Shown piece after piece: positions 1 to 5,692 of a stretch of 5,692 nucleotides of DNA. Origin of the DNA: Candidatus Freyrarchaeum guaymasense (GTDB lineage Archaea > Asgardarchaeota > Jordarchaeia > Jordarchaeales > Freyrarchaeaceae); the NCBI GenBank assembly GCA_030587405.1, contig JAUQZD010000083.1, forward strand, positions 1 to 5,692, in the 5' to 3' direction. How positions within the stretch are numbered: the first letter of the stretch is position 1; every line of letters begins with the position of its first letter. Below the pieces are notes generated by a model that saw only the letters and a program-made list of their open reading frames with translations, ran no database searches and was not told the DNA's origin. The translations under genes and the position numbers were made by a program.

Positions 1-1401
1 TTTCTCTAAGAGTTCAACGTCTATGTTTTCTATGGGGTACCTTCCGTTTAGGCAAGCGAGGCATAACTCGCTTTCAGGCAGTCCTATACCTTCAATTAAT
101 CCCTCAATCGTCATGTAACCTAGCGAGTCAGCCCCAATAAATCGACATATTTCCTCGACCGTGTGACTTGCCGCGACAAGCTCTCTCCTAGTGGGGAAAT
201 CTATTCCCATATAGCACGCAGCTATTATAGGTGGACAGCTTACCCTGACATGGACTTTTTTGGCGCCGGCTCTCTTAAGCATGGCTACGATCTGCTTGAT
301 GGTGGTGGAACGCACTATTGAATCGTCTACGAGAACTATCTCACGGTCCTTGACAATGCTCTTCACAGGGTTAAACTTTAAGCGGACCTGATTTTCCCTA
401 TGTGCCTGAACAGGCATTATGAACGTCCTCCATACGTATCTGTTTTTCATCAAGCCTTCAGCCATCGGTATGCCTGACTCCTCGGAGTAGCCGGTGGCTG
501 CGCTTCTTCCCGAATCGGGAACTGGAACAACTAAGTCTGCATCTGCGGGATGTAGCTTGTAAAGAATTCTTCCAAGTCTTTCTCTAGCTTCATAAACCGG
601 CACACCGTCGAAGACGCTGTCTGGCCTTGAAAAGTAGACGAACTCGAACATACATCGGGCGTGGCGCTTAAGGCTTATCGCCGTCCGCCTAGTAACCTCT
701 CCATCTGCCACCCTAACTATTTCTCCGGGGGATATGTCGCTTATGAATTCTCCTCCAAGAGTATCAATCGCCGCCGTCTCCGATGCCATAGCATATATGT
801 CATTCTGAGGAAGCCATCCGAGGCATAATGGTTTAAATCCTAGGGGATCTCTAACCCCATATATTTCTCCATTATCAGATAGAAGGACAAGCGAGTATGC
901 TCCTTCAAGTTGCTTCATGGTTAGCGTTAACGCGTCCATGTAGTCTTCAACTTCTAGAAGGTTTGCAGCTATTAAGTGTGCTATAACCTCCGTGTCGCTG
1001 TCTGACGTGAACACATGCCCCTTCTCCTCTAGCTCCCGCCTTAGCGATAGAAAGTTTGAAATTGTCCCGTTGAATGCTATTGCAAAGTTGGCATAAGTTG
1101 AGGTGAAGTGGTAGGGCTGAGCATTCTCTAGGTCGCTTTTAGCGGTTGTACTGTAACGTACATGTCCTATCGCCACGTTCCCCATTAAACTAGATAAAAG
1201 GCTCCTCGAGAAAACCTCGCTAACAAGACCCAAACCCTTATGGCCCTTAATGTTCTTACCGTTATACACGTAAATTCCAGCCGACTCTTGCCCTCTATGT
1301 TGAAGGGCGACTAGGCCGTCGAAGGTGTACCTTGAAACCTGTATGGTTTTCTGGGGGGCTGAAAGAGCTACCACTCCGCAGTGCTCCCGTACTTCCCCCA
1401 T
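1..1401 (-). CDS. purF: Amidophosphoribosyltransferase PurF (C-terminal end cut off by window edge)
   Basis: PurF transfers the amide nitrogen of glutamine to PRPP to give 5-phosphoribosylamine, the committed step of purine synthesis in the cytoplasm. 467 codons are visible with no stop; Bacillus PurF is about 476 residues, so only the tail is missing. The N-terminal Ntn-type glutaminase domain has a 7-residue leader (MGEVREH) before Cys8, which should become the nucleophile after propeptide removal. It continues with GHVRYSTT, an NG pair in AFNGTISN, and SDSDTEV. The phosphoribosyltransferase domain carries the PRPP loop VLVDDSIVRSTT, with Asp359 and Asp360. Cys250, Cys396, Cys447 and Cys450 match the four [4Fe-4S] ligands of the Bacillus-type enzyme, with the same 146-residue first spacing. 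The ATG start lies one base after the purL stop; GAGGGG at 1408-1413 sits 6 bases upstream. Odd points are W in KNRYVWRTFI, S in IVRSTT and F/T in FNGT, where the usual residues are G, G and H/N. Confidence 0.96.
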   Translation of the reverse strand, partial: MGEVREHCGVVALSAPQKTIQVSRYTFDGLVALQHRGQESAGIYVYNGKNIKGHKGLGLVSEVFSRSLLSSLMGNVAIGHVRYSTTAKSDLENAQPYHFTSTYANFAIAFNGTISNFLSLRRELEEKGHVFTSDSDTEVIAHLIAANLLEVEDYMDALTLTMKQLEGAYSLVLLSDNGEIYGVRDPLGFKPLCLGWLPQNDIYAMASETAAIDTLGGEFISDISPGEIVRVADGEVTRRTAISLKRHARCMFEFVYFSRPDSVFDGVPVYEARERLGRILYKLHPADADLVVPVPDSGRSAATGYSEESGIPMAEGLMKNRYVWRTFIMPVQAHRENQVRLKFNPVKSIVKDREIVLVDDSIVRSTTIKQIVAMLKRAGAKKVHVRVSCPPIIAACYMGIDFPTRRELVAASHTVEEICRFIGADSLGYMTIEGLIEGIGLPESELCLACLNGRYPIENIDVELLEK

Positions 1402-1402
1402 T

Positions 1403-3622
1403 TTACCCCCCTCTCATAGCGTTTGGGAGAGTACTCCTCCAAGCAGAAGTCATGTCCTCAACCCCACATGATATAACAGGCTCCCCTCTAAATTTAAGGG
1501 TAAACATTCCATCCTCACAAACAACACCAATTCTGGAGAGAGGAACTTCCAGTTTCCTCGCAATCTGGAAAATATCTTCTAAGTGACTGGAATCGGCAGA
1601 AATTATAAATCTTGAATGGGTTTCAGAAAACAGCAGCTCGTCTAAGCGCATATCCTCAGCTGCTACGCAGGATAGCTCGGCTTCCACCCCGAATCCGCTT
1701 TTCACGGACATGAGCGCTAAGGCAACCGCCAGCCCGCCCTTAGAGCAGTCGTGGGCAGCCTTAAGCAAGCCCTTTCTGGCTGCCTCCAAGATAAACCTTA
1801 AACTCCTCTTCTCTCGTTCAAAATTCACCGAGGGCGGCTTCCCTCCCTCAACCCCGTGGATAACATAGTAATACTCCGTTCCGCCCATCTCTCTAAGCGT
1901 TTCCCCTATCATTAAGATCTCGTCACCTTGCCTCTTAAACGGCATCGTCACCATCCTGCTAAGTGGCTCTATAACCCCTAAAGCAACAACGACGGGTGAA
2001 GGCTTCACCGCGCGGCCAGTAACTTCATCCTCATTATAAAAACTCACGTTGCCTCCCACGCAAGGAACGTTCAGGGCGTTGCACATGTCAGCTATCCCCC
2101 GCACAACCTCCTTAAACTGCCAGAAAACCTCCGGCTTCTCAGGATTGCCAAAGTTAAGGCAATCCACTATTGCTATGGGTTCCGCCCCGACAGAGGCGAT
2201 ATTCCTGCAAGCTTCCGCTACGGCCCCTGCTCCGCCACCGTAAGGGTCAAGGTAGCAGTGCCTAGAATTACAGTCACTTGACAGGGCGATCCCCCTGTCC
2301 TCCCCAAGTATCCTCATTACTGCTGCGTCTCCTTCACCACACTTTAACACGCTCCTTACTCCAACCTCATGGTCATACTGCTGGTAGATCCACTCCTTGC
2401 TTGCAATGTTCTCAGATGATAAAAGCTTCATGAGGGTCGCTGAGAGATCCTTAGGCATAGGTGGAACTTCAATGTTAAGTAATTCATCCAAATATCTTGG
2501 CCTCCCAGCCTCCCTATAAATTACAGGCGGGTCCGCAAGAATCTTAGTTGGAAGCCTTGCGACAACTTCCCCCCTAAACTTGACGATGATCTCCTCTTTT
2601 TCAATTACTTTTCCTATGACTCTCCATGGAAGCCCGTACTTATCCATGACCGCCGCTACTTTATCCAAGCCTTTAGGATCTACTATGAAGAGCATCCTTT
2701 CCTGCGACTCAGAAAGCATTATTTCAAACGGAGTCAAGTCTGGCTCTCTAAGATGTACGTTAGATATCTCAAGCTCCATTCCCTTTCCACCCTTATATGA
2801 CATCTCCGAGGAGGCACAAGTAAGTCCTCCACCACCAAGATCCTTAAGTCCATGTACAGCCCCCGTCCTCACGGCTTCAAGCGTCGCTTCTATTATAAGT
2901 TTTTTAGTAAATGGATCTCCCACCTGCACTGCAGGCCGCTCCTCCTCGGACTTTCCCGTTAACGTGCGTGACGCGAAGGTTACACCATGTATTCCGTCTC
3001 TTCCCGTCGCCCCTCCCACCAGTACAACCAAGTCGCCAGGCTTGTCCGCTCTTGCAAGAACCAACTCGCCCCTCCTAGCTAACCCAACGCAGGCTACGTT
3101 GACAAGGCAGTTTCTTTCAAAGCTTTCATCAAACTCGACCTCGCCTGCAACAGTCGGTATCCCGGTGCAATTGCCATAATCACCTATCCCTTTCACCACA
3201 TATTTAAGCAGCCACCTTGAATGGGGGCTTCTGAGGGAGCCGAAACGTAAAGGATCAAGGAGAGCTATCGGCCTAGCACCCATGCAGAGAATGTCACGTA
3301 TTATCCCTCCAATCCCCGTGGCTGCGCCGTTGTACGGGTCTATCGCGGATGGATGATTATGTGACTCTATTTTGAAGACCGCCACGTAACCTCCGCCAAC
3401 GTCAACGACGCCTGCATCATATCCTGGCCCAACAACCACCCTCCCTCCCTCCTTGGGGAGGATCCTGAGAACAGGCCTAGACGACTTGTATGAGCAGTGC
3501 TCAGACCACATTACATCTATCATACCCGCCTCTACAGGGTTAGGCTCCCTGCCGAGTATCTTCCTTACCTTCTCGACTTCTTCCTCCGTAAGGTCGACTT
3601 CGATGTTACCGAGCAGTGGCAA
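1403..3622 (-). CDS. purL: Phosphoribosylformylglycinamidine synthase subunit PurL (small type)
   Basis: PurL is the synthetase subunit of FGAM synthase. It uses ATP and ammonia delivered by PurQ to convert FGAR to FGAM. At 739 residues it is the small PurL of archaea and Gram-positive bacteria, lacking the fused PurS-like and glutaminase domains of the ~1300-residue form. Two AIRS/PurM-like halves are visible. The first has [10 protein letters not shown] (His42), KIESHNHPS at 84-92, [13 protein letters not shown] at 98-110, DLGGGGL at 261-267 and LSESQERM at 303-310. The second half has [10 protein letters not shown] near 459-468, [10 protein letters not shown] near 488-497, [10 protein letters not shown] at 522-531, HDCSKGGLA at 624-632 and SETHSRF at 666-672. 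The start is a TTG inside the last codons of purQ (17-base overlap). No ATG or GTG lies between it and the conserved region, and GAGGGG at 3631-3636 lies 8 bases upstream, so the TTG is the likely true start. No truncation or frameshift is seen. Confidence 0.97.
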   Translation of the reverse strand: MPLLGNIEVDLTEEEVEKVRKILGREPNPVEAGMIDVMWSEHCSYKSSRPVLRILPKEGGRVVVGPGYDAGVVDVGGGYVAVFKIESHNHPSAIDPYNGAATGIGGIIRDILCMGARPIALLDPLRFGSLRSPHSRWLLKYVVKGIGDYGNCTGIPTVAGEVEFDESFERNCLVNVACVGLARRGELVLARADKPGDLVVLVGGATGRDGIHGVTFASRTLTGKSEEERPAVQVGDPFTKKLIIEATLEAVRTGAVHGLKDLGGGGLTCASSEMSYKGGKGMELEISNVHLREPDLTPFEIMLSESQERMLFIVDPKGLDKVAAVMDKYGLPWRVIGKVIEKEEIIVKFRGEVVARLPTKILADPPVIYREAGRPRYLDELLNIEVPPMPKDLSATLMKLLSSENIASKEWIYQQYDHEVGVRSVLKCGEGDAAVMRILGEDRGIALSSDCNSRHCYLDPYGGGAGAVAEACRNIASVGAEPIAIVDCLNFGNPEKPEVFWQFKEVVRGIADMCNALNVPCVGGNVSFYNEDEVTGRAVKPSPVVVALGVIEPLSRMVTMPFKRQGDEILMIGETLREMGGTEYYYVIHGVEGGKPPSVNFEREKRSLRFILEAARKGLLKAAHDCSKGGLAVALALMSVKSGFGVEAELSCVAAEDMRLDELLFSETHSRFIISADSSHLEDIFQIARKLEVPLSRIGVVCEDGMFTLKFRGEPVISCGVEDMTSAWRSTLPNAMRGG
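1408..1413 (-). promoter_or_regulatory. Shine-Dalgarno site of purF, inside the purL coding end
   Basis: GAGGGG (minus strand, part of a GAGAGGGGGG run at 1406-1415) lies 6 bases before the purF ATG and encodes the Arg-Gly-Gly end of PurL. It fixes the purF start upstream of the leader and Cys8. Confidence 0.65.
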
Positions 3623-4328
3623 CAGCCTCGCCCCTCAAAAACTCAACCATCGACTCAAATATTATACGTCCATCATGGCTCCCGTTGCCGCTCAAGATCG
3701 GCTCAGAAGCCCGCTCTGGATGGGGCATGAGCCCTAAGACATTTCCTTCAAGGTTACATATCCCGGCTATATTGTCCAAGGAACCATTCGGGTTTGCTTC
3801 CGGGACGACCTCACCCCTAGCGTTTGAATACCTGAAAACAACTTGACCGTTATCATGCAACTCCCTAAGTCCCTTCTCATCGTTAAAGTAGCACCCTTCA
3901 TTGTGGGCTATCGGCATCTTCAGCACTTGCCCCCTCCTACCCTTCCACGTGAACGCTGTCCGGTCGTTTTCAAGCTTTAGATAAACCCATTTACATATGA
4001 ATGTGAGTGTTACGTTCCTTAGAAGTGCACCGGGAAGCAAACCTGCCTCAACTAGAATCTGAAATCCATTACATATTCCCAGCACGGGCTTCCCTTCCCG
4101 TGCCATCTCCTTAACGTGCTTCATCGCCGGACTGTACGCAGCTATAACACCTGCTCTTAAAGCGTCACCATACGAGAACCCTCCTGGAAGTACCACGGCG
4201 TCATATGCATCAGCTTTAAACTCTCTGTGCCAGACAAGCTCGGCATCCACGTTTATGACATGACGTAGAACATATACAGTATCCAAGTCACAATTTGACC
4301 CTGGAAACTGGATAACAGCTATCTTCAT
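3606..4328 (-). CDS. purQ: Phosphoribosylformylglycinamidine synthase glutaminase subunit PurQ
   Basis: PurQ is the class I (triad) glutamine amidotransferase that hydrolyses glutamine and channels ammonia to PurL for FGAM formation. Visible motifs are FPGSNCD at 8-14, [14 protein letters not shown] at 47-60, the nucleophile Cys86 in [13 protein letters not shown] at 141-145, and the catalytic pair His203 and Glu205 in MPHPERA. It has 240 residues, slightly above the usual 223-235, with the extra length spread through the middle and a short C-terminal tail. The ATG start overlaps the purS stop in an ATGA arrangement (4 bases shared), which indicates translational coupling; AGGT at 4334-4337 is a modest ribosome binding site 5 bases away. 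The 3' end overlaps purL by 17 bases. One minor variant is Ala56, where Tyr is common in GGFSYGDYLRAG. Identification is firm because the triad and both neighbours agree. Confidence 0.97.
   Translation of the reverse strand: MKIAVIQFPGSNCDLDTVYVLRHVINVDAELVWHREFKADAYDAVVLPGGFSYGDALRAGVIAAYSPAMKHVKEMAREGKPVLGICNGFQILVEAGLLPGALLRNVTLTFICKWVYLKLENDRTAFTWKGRRGQVLKMPIAHNEGCYFNDEKGLRELHDNGQVVFRYSNARGEVVPEANPNGSLDNIAGICNLEGNVLGLMPHPERASEPILSGNGSHDGRIIFESMVEFLRGEAVATAR
3631..3636 (-). promoter_or_regulatory. Shine-Dalgarno site for the TTG start of purL, inside the purQ coding end
   Basis: GAGGGG (minus strand) lies 8 bases before the purL TTG; a second GAGG at 3626-3629 is only 3 bases away. Both lie within the last codons of purQ, consistent with coupled translation across the 17-base overlap. 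Confidence 0.6.
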
Positions 4329-4588
4329 TTTCTACCTGCCTCTTTAATACTGCACGCATGGATCACGGGGTTGAAAATCCGCAGGTCATTACACATTCTG
4401 AAGACGATCTCCCTTGCTTCCTCGCTGCTTCCCGCTTCAACCTCTATCCTCAAGTATTTTCCCGTCCTTACGTTCCTAACCATTTCAAAGCCATTACGAT
4501 GCATCAGGTCTCTAAGTATAGTTTCTCCCTCAGGATCCCTAGCTGTAGGCTTGTTCTCGATCACAACCTCCAGCACGTACGTGCCCAA
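4325..4588 (-). CDS. purS: Phosphoribosylformylglycinamidine synthase subunit PurS
   Basis: PurS is the small structural subunit that bridges PurL and PurQ in the FGAM synthase complex and is needed for ammonia channelling; it has no catalytic residues of its own. The 87-residue length is typical (about 80-90). It shows the family pattern: an N-terminal beta strand ([12 protein letters not shown]), the DPEGETI turn, an alpha helix ending in GF, an [11 protein letters not shown] strand, a second helix, and the C-terminal NPVIHACSI segment corresponding to the usual NPVIE ending. The start is TTG. GGAGGA at 4596-4601, just after the purC stop, lies exactly 7 bases upstream, and no ATG is available, so the TTG is well supported. 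The gene lies 15 bases after purC and shares 4 bases with purQ. The [10 protein letters not shown] ending differs from the LLANPVIE of Bacillus-type PurS, which I take as a lineage trait. Confidence 0.95.
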   Translation of the reverse strand: MGTYVLEVVIENKPTARDPEGETILRDLMHRNGFEMVRNVRTGKYLRIEVEAGSSEEAREIVFRMCNDLRIFNPVIHACSIKEAGRK

Positions 4589-4595
4589 GAACCCG

Positions 4596-4601
4596 TCCTC
4601 C
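4596..4601 (-). promoter_or_regulatory. Shine-Dalgarno site deciding the TTG start of purS
   Basis: GGAGGA (read on the minus strand) lies two bases after the purC stop codon and 7 bases before the TTG of purS. It is the strongest ribosome binding site in the operon. It supports the non-ATG start and independent re-initiation after purC. Confidence 0.75.
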
Positions 4602-4603
4602 TA

Positions 4604-5365
4604 TTAAAGCTTGGGTGCTTCCCCAATAATTTTCCTGTAACACTCGACGTATGTGTCGAGGACTTCGCTCAGCGGCGCCCCCCGTCTGTAAACGTCCTTA
4701 TCTAAGATCTTCCCCGTCATCTTATCCCAAAGTCTCATGGAGTCCCCGTTAATCTCGTCTCCTACATATATTTTCCCGTCCGCTCCTCGGCCAAACTCTA
4801 ACTTGAAGTCGACAAGGGTTATGCCTATGCTGTCGAAGAAGTCGGAGAGCACTTTGTTAACCCTAAGTGTAATCTCCTTTATGTTTTTAATTTCTTCACG
4901 GGATGACGATAAACCTAACACTATAAAGTGGTCTTCGTTTATCATCGGGTCATGGTGTAAATCGTCTTTTAAGTAATACTCAACAACAGGGATCTTAAGG
5001 GGTGTCCCAGCTTCAACGGGATATCTCTTTGCAAAGTGCCCTGCAGCTATGTTACGGCAAACCACCTCGACAGGTAGCATTTCAAGTCGTTTGACAACCA
5101 TGTAGTTCGGCTCGATGAAAGATACATAATGGGTTGGAATCCCACTTCTTGATAAAACCTCGAACAGGATGGCCGATATCCTCGCGTTTATCCTACCCTT
5201 ACCTTTAATGAAGTCCTTTTTCTCTCCATCTAGAGCCGTTATTGCATCCTTAAACTCTAGGAGAACTAAGTTTGGGTCACTCATCCTCCGCACGATTTTC
5301 GTTTTCCCCTCAGCTATTACTTCCATTTCCGCCGGGTTCTCGTCTAACTTCATTTTCCCATCCAA
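4604..5365 (-). CDS. purC: Phosphoribosylaminoimidazole-succinocarboxamide synthase (SAICAR synthetase) PurC
   Basis: PurC joins aspartate to CAIR using ATP, giving SAICAR, in the cytoplasm. The full ATP-grasp-like SAICAR synthetase fold is present: AEGKTKIV at 18-25 (ATP-binding loop), KDAITALDGEKK at 39-50, GKGRINARIS at 55-64, PVEVVCRNIAAG at 98-109, KDDLHHDPMIN at 133-143, VDFKLEFGR at 185-193 and DEINGDSMRLWD at 203-214, followed by LDKDVYRRG. The length of 253 residues compares with about 230-250 for the family. It is the first gene of the pur cluster, about 35 bases downstream of a clear TATA box. The start is uncertain. The longest form uses TTG at 5363-5365 with a weak AAGGA upstream. 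ATG at 5351-5353 (Met5) has a GGATGGG upstream, and ATG at 5324-5326 (Met14) would begin just before the conserved region. Family alignments usually have few residues before EGKTK, so an ATG start is quite possible. The INGDS stretch replaces the more common ISPDT. Confidence 0.96.
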   Translation of the reverse strand: MDGKMKLDENPAEMEVIAEGKTKIVRRMSDPNLVLLEFKDAITALDGEKKDFIKGKGRINARISAILFEVLSRSGIPTHYVSFIEPNYMVVKRLEMLPVEVVCRNIAAGHFAKRYPVEAGTPLKIPVVEYYLKDDLHHDPMINEDHFIVLGLSSSREEIKNIKEITLRVNKVLSDFFDSIGITLVDFKLEFGRGADGKIYVGDEINGDSMRLWDKMTGKILDKDVYRRGAPLSEVLDTYVECYRKIIGEAPKL

Positions 5366-5398
5366 CTTCTTTCCTTATTCACTGTGAACTTTTAACAC

Positions 5399-5412
5399 AT
5401 TTTTATAAAAAT
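5399..5412. repeat. 14-bp perfect palindrome coinciding with the TATA box
   Basis: ATTTTTATAAAAAT is identical to its own reverse complement over 14 bases; the flanking bases (C on both sides) end the symmetry. It is the TATA box assigned to purC and by symmetry could bind TBP in either orientation. Confidence 0.8.
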
Positions 5413-5420
5413 CTTTTTTG
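5399..5420 (-). promoter_or_regulatory. Archaeal promoter of the pur operon (TATA box plus BRE-like element)
   Basis: Positions 5399-5412 read ATTTTTATAAAAAT, a strong archaeal TATA box. In the purC direction it is preceded by an A-rich CAAAAAAG stretch (about 5413-5420) that fits a TFB recognition element. Transcription would be expected about 25 bases downstream of the box centre, near 5380. That gives a leader of roughly 15 bases to the TTG or 27 bases to the ATG of purC. No other good promoter is seen inside the operon, so this one probably drives all five genes. The start site is estimated, not observed. Confidence 0.7.
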
Positions 5421-5456
5421 GCATACAGATGTAGAATACTCACATACGAGTCAAAA

Positions 5457-5534
5457 ATGTTTAACGTCTTCCAGGAACTCAAGGATCTAACGGTCAGATC
5501 CATGAATAAGTTTAAAAACATATTAAAGGGATAA
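5457..5534 (+). CDS. Possible 25-codon small ORF in the divergent intergenic region (doubtful)
   Basis: ATG at 5457 opens 25 codons ending in TAA at 5532-5534. The frame stays open upstream to 5409, so a TTG at 5418 could give 38 codons. The peptide (begins MFNVFQELKD, ends NKFKNILKG) is basic and could form an amphipathic helix. Against it, there is no Shine-Dalgarno sequence before the ATG, and the frame covers the hairpin and the likely TATA box of the next gene. An open frame this short is expected by chance in AT-rich DNA. Confidence 0.15.
   Translation: MFNVFQELKDLTVRSMNKFKNILKG
5483..5501. repeat. 6-bp inverted repeat with 7-base spacer (GGATCT / AGATCC)
   Basis: GGATCT at 5483-5488 and AGATCC at 5496-5501 are perfect reverse complements separated by AACGGTC. 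The element ends just upstream of the candidate BRE/TATA of the right-hand gene. It could be a regulator site or an RNA hairpin. There is no T-run after it, so it does not look like a terminator. Confidence 0.6.
5503..5518 (+). promoter_or_regulatory. Candidate archaeal promoter (BRE/TATA) for the right-hand gene
   Basis: A purine-rich GAATAAG-like element runs directly into TTTAAAAA (5511-5518), the usual order of BRE and TATA box on the plus strand. The expected start site, about 25 bases on, is near 5540, leaving a leader of about 40 bases before the TTG at 5581. The region is AT-rich, so the exact box is uncertain; TATTAAAG at 5521-5528 is an alternative. Confidence 0.45.
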
Positions 5535-5538
5535 AGGA

Positions 5539-5551
5539 AAAGTTAAACTTT
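5539..5551. repeat. 13-bp inverted repeat (AAAGTT-A-AACTTT)
   Basis: Two perfect 6-base arms surround one central A. The element falls at the estimated transcription start of the right-hand gene, a typical place for an archaeal repressor operator, but AT-rich composition makes chance occurrence plausible. Confidence 0.55.
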
Positions 5552-5568
5552 GATGGCTGAAAAAGTTT

Positions 5569-5574
5569 GAGGTG
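5569..5574 (+). promoter_or_regulatory. Shine-Dalgarno site deciding the TTG start of the right-hand gene
   Basis: GAGGTG is complementary to the conserved 3' end of archaeal 16S rRNA and stands 6 bases before TTG 5581. This spacing favours TTG 5581 over GTG 5572, which would lie inside the site. Confidence 0.6.
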
Positions 5575-5580
5575 TTCACG

Positions 5581-5692
5581 TTGGAGAGAGGGGAGGAGTA
5601 TGAAGTAAGGAAGGTGGATGAAGCCGCCCTCGTAAAGCTAATTAGGAGCTTTCTTCTTAAACATGAATCCGAGTTCAAGGATTCTCTCGGGA
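5581..5692 (+). CDS. Unidentified protein, N-terminal fragment (runs off the right edge)
   Basis: An open frame of 37 codons runs to the window edge, divergent from the pur operon. I do not recognise the family. The fragment is highly charged: an acidic/basic beginning (ERGEEYEVRKVDE) that looks like a beta strand, then a predicted amphipathic helix (AALVKLIRSFLLKHE) and a polar end. No signal peptide or membrane segment is visible, so it is probably cytoplasmic. The TTG at 5581 is chosen because GAGGTG at 5569-5574 lies 6 bases upstream, a near-ideal Shine-Dalgarno match. The in-frame GTG at 5572 is a possible alternative but overlaps that site. The in-frame stop TGA at 5551-5553 limits any extension. 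A nearby ATG at 5553 is one base out of frame (see findings). Divergence from the pur operon does not by itself tell its role. Confidence 0.6.
   Translation, partial: MERGEEYEVRKVDEAALVKLIRSFLLKHESEFKDSLG

Noticed and set aside
1332..1586. Plus-strand open frame spanning the purL/purF junction
   Set aside because: It overlaps the well-supported ends of both genes on the other strand and its translation has no family features.
2580..3179. A 199-codon plus-strand open frame opposite purL
   Set aside because: It is antisense to strongly conserved PurL codons, is rich in Ser/Pro/Thr as expected for a reverse-frame shadow, and has no ribosome binding site or recognisable motif.
3453..3846. Overlapping plus-strand open frames near the purQ/purL junction
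   Set aside because: They are shadows of the purQ and purL coding strand; several overlap each other in different frames and none has an independent start signal.
4358..4976. Plus-strand open frames opposite purS and purC
   Set aside because: Both conserved minus-strand genes explain the codon pattern; the antisense translations are low-complexity and unrecognisable.
5383..5399. TGTG-N9-CACA inverted repeat between the TATA box and purC
   Set aside because: The arms are only 4 bases, common by chance, and the 9-base interior is not symmetric; not strong enough to call an operator.
5438..5451. ACTC-acatac-GAGT short inverted repeat
   Set aside because: Four-base arms are too short to be meaningful without comparative support.
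5397..5460. ACATTTTT ... AAAAATGT inverted pair flanking the centre of the intergenic region
   Set aside because: The 8-base arms are almost pure A/T runs 48 bases apart; expected by chance in this composition.
5366..5580. Riboswitch or other structured RNA in the purC leader
   Set aside because: The estimated purC leader is only about 15-55 bases, too short for a purine riboswitch, and no conserved riboswitch core is seen on either strand.
1..5692. A mobile element, CRISPR array, defence or toxin system
   Set aside because: No terminal repeats, regular spaced repeats, transposase/integrase motifs or defence domains are present; nearly all of the window is explained by purine biosynthesis genes.

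Overview
The window reads as archaeal chromosomal DNA carrying a de novo purine biosynthesis operon. Five tightly packed genes lie on the minus strand, transcribed from right to left: purC (4604-5365), purS (4325-4588), purQ (3606-4328), purL (1403-3622) and purF (1-1401, its last codons beyond the left edge). To their right is a 215-base divergent intergenic region. After it comes the first ~37 codons of an unidentified plus-strand gene (5581 to the right edge).

An archaeal origin is suggested by three things. There is a TATA box with an A-rich BRE-like flank about 35-45 bases upstream of purC, rather than bacterial -35/-10 boxes. FGAM synthase is split into PurS, PurQ and small PurL. Several genes use TTG starts preceded by GAGG/GGAGG Shine-Dalgarno sequences. 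Protein variants (PurS ending in an [14 protein letters not shown] motif, PurC with DEINGDSMRLW, PurF with AFNGTISN) make me lean towards an uncultured TACK-type archaeon. That placement is an inference from memory of family patterns and is weak.

Functionally, PurF makes phosphoribosylamine from PRPP and glutamine (step 1). PurS, PurQ and PurL together form FGAM synthase (step 4). PurC makes SAICAR from CAIR and aspartate (step 7 in the scheme that starts at PRPP). The other steps (purD, formyl transfer, purM, purE, purB and the last two steps) are not encoded here. The junctions (15-base gap, 4-base overlap, 17-base overlap, 1-base gap) point to one polycistronic mRNA with translational coupling, probably driven by the single promoter at about 5399-5420.

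I see no mobile element, CRISPR array, RNA gene or toxin/defence module. The coding part is ordinary metabolism. The parts worth a second look are the intergenic region (a perfectly palindromic TATA box and two other perfect inverted repeats), the uncertain start or possible one-base frameshift of the right-hand gene, the heavy use of TTG starts, and several substitutions in normally conserved PurF motifs.
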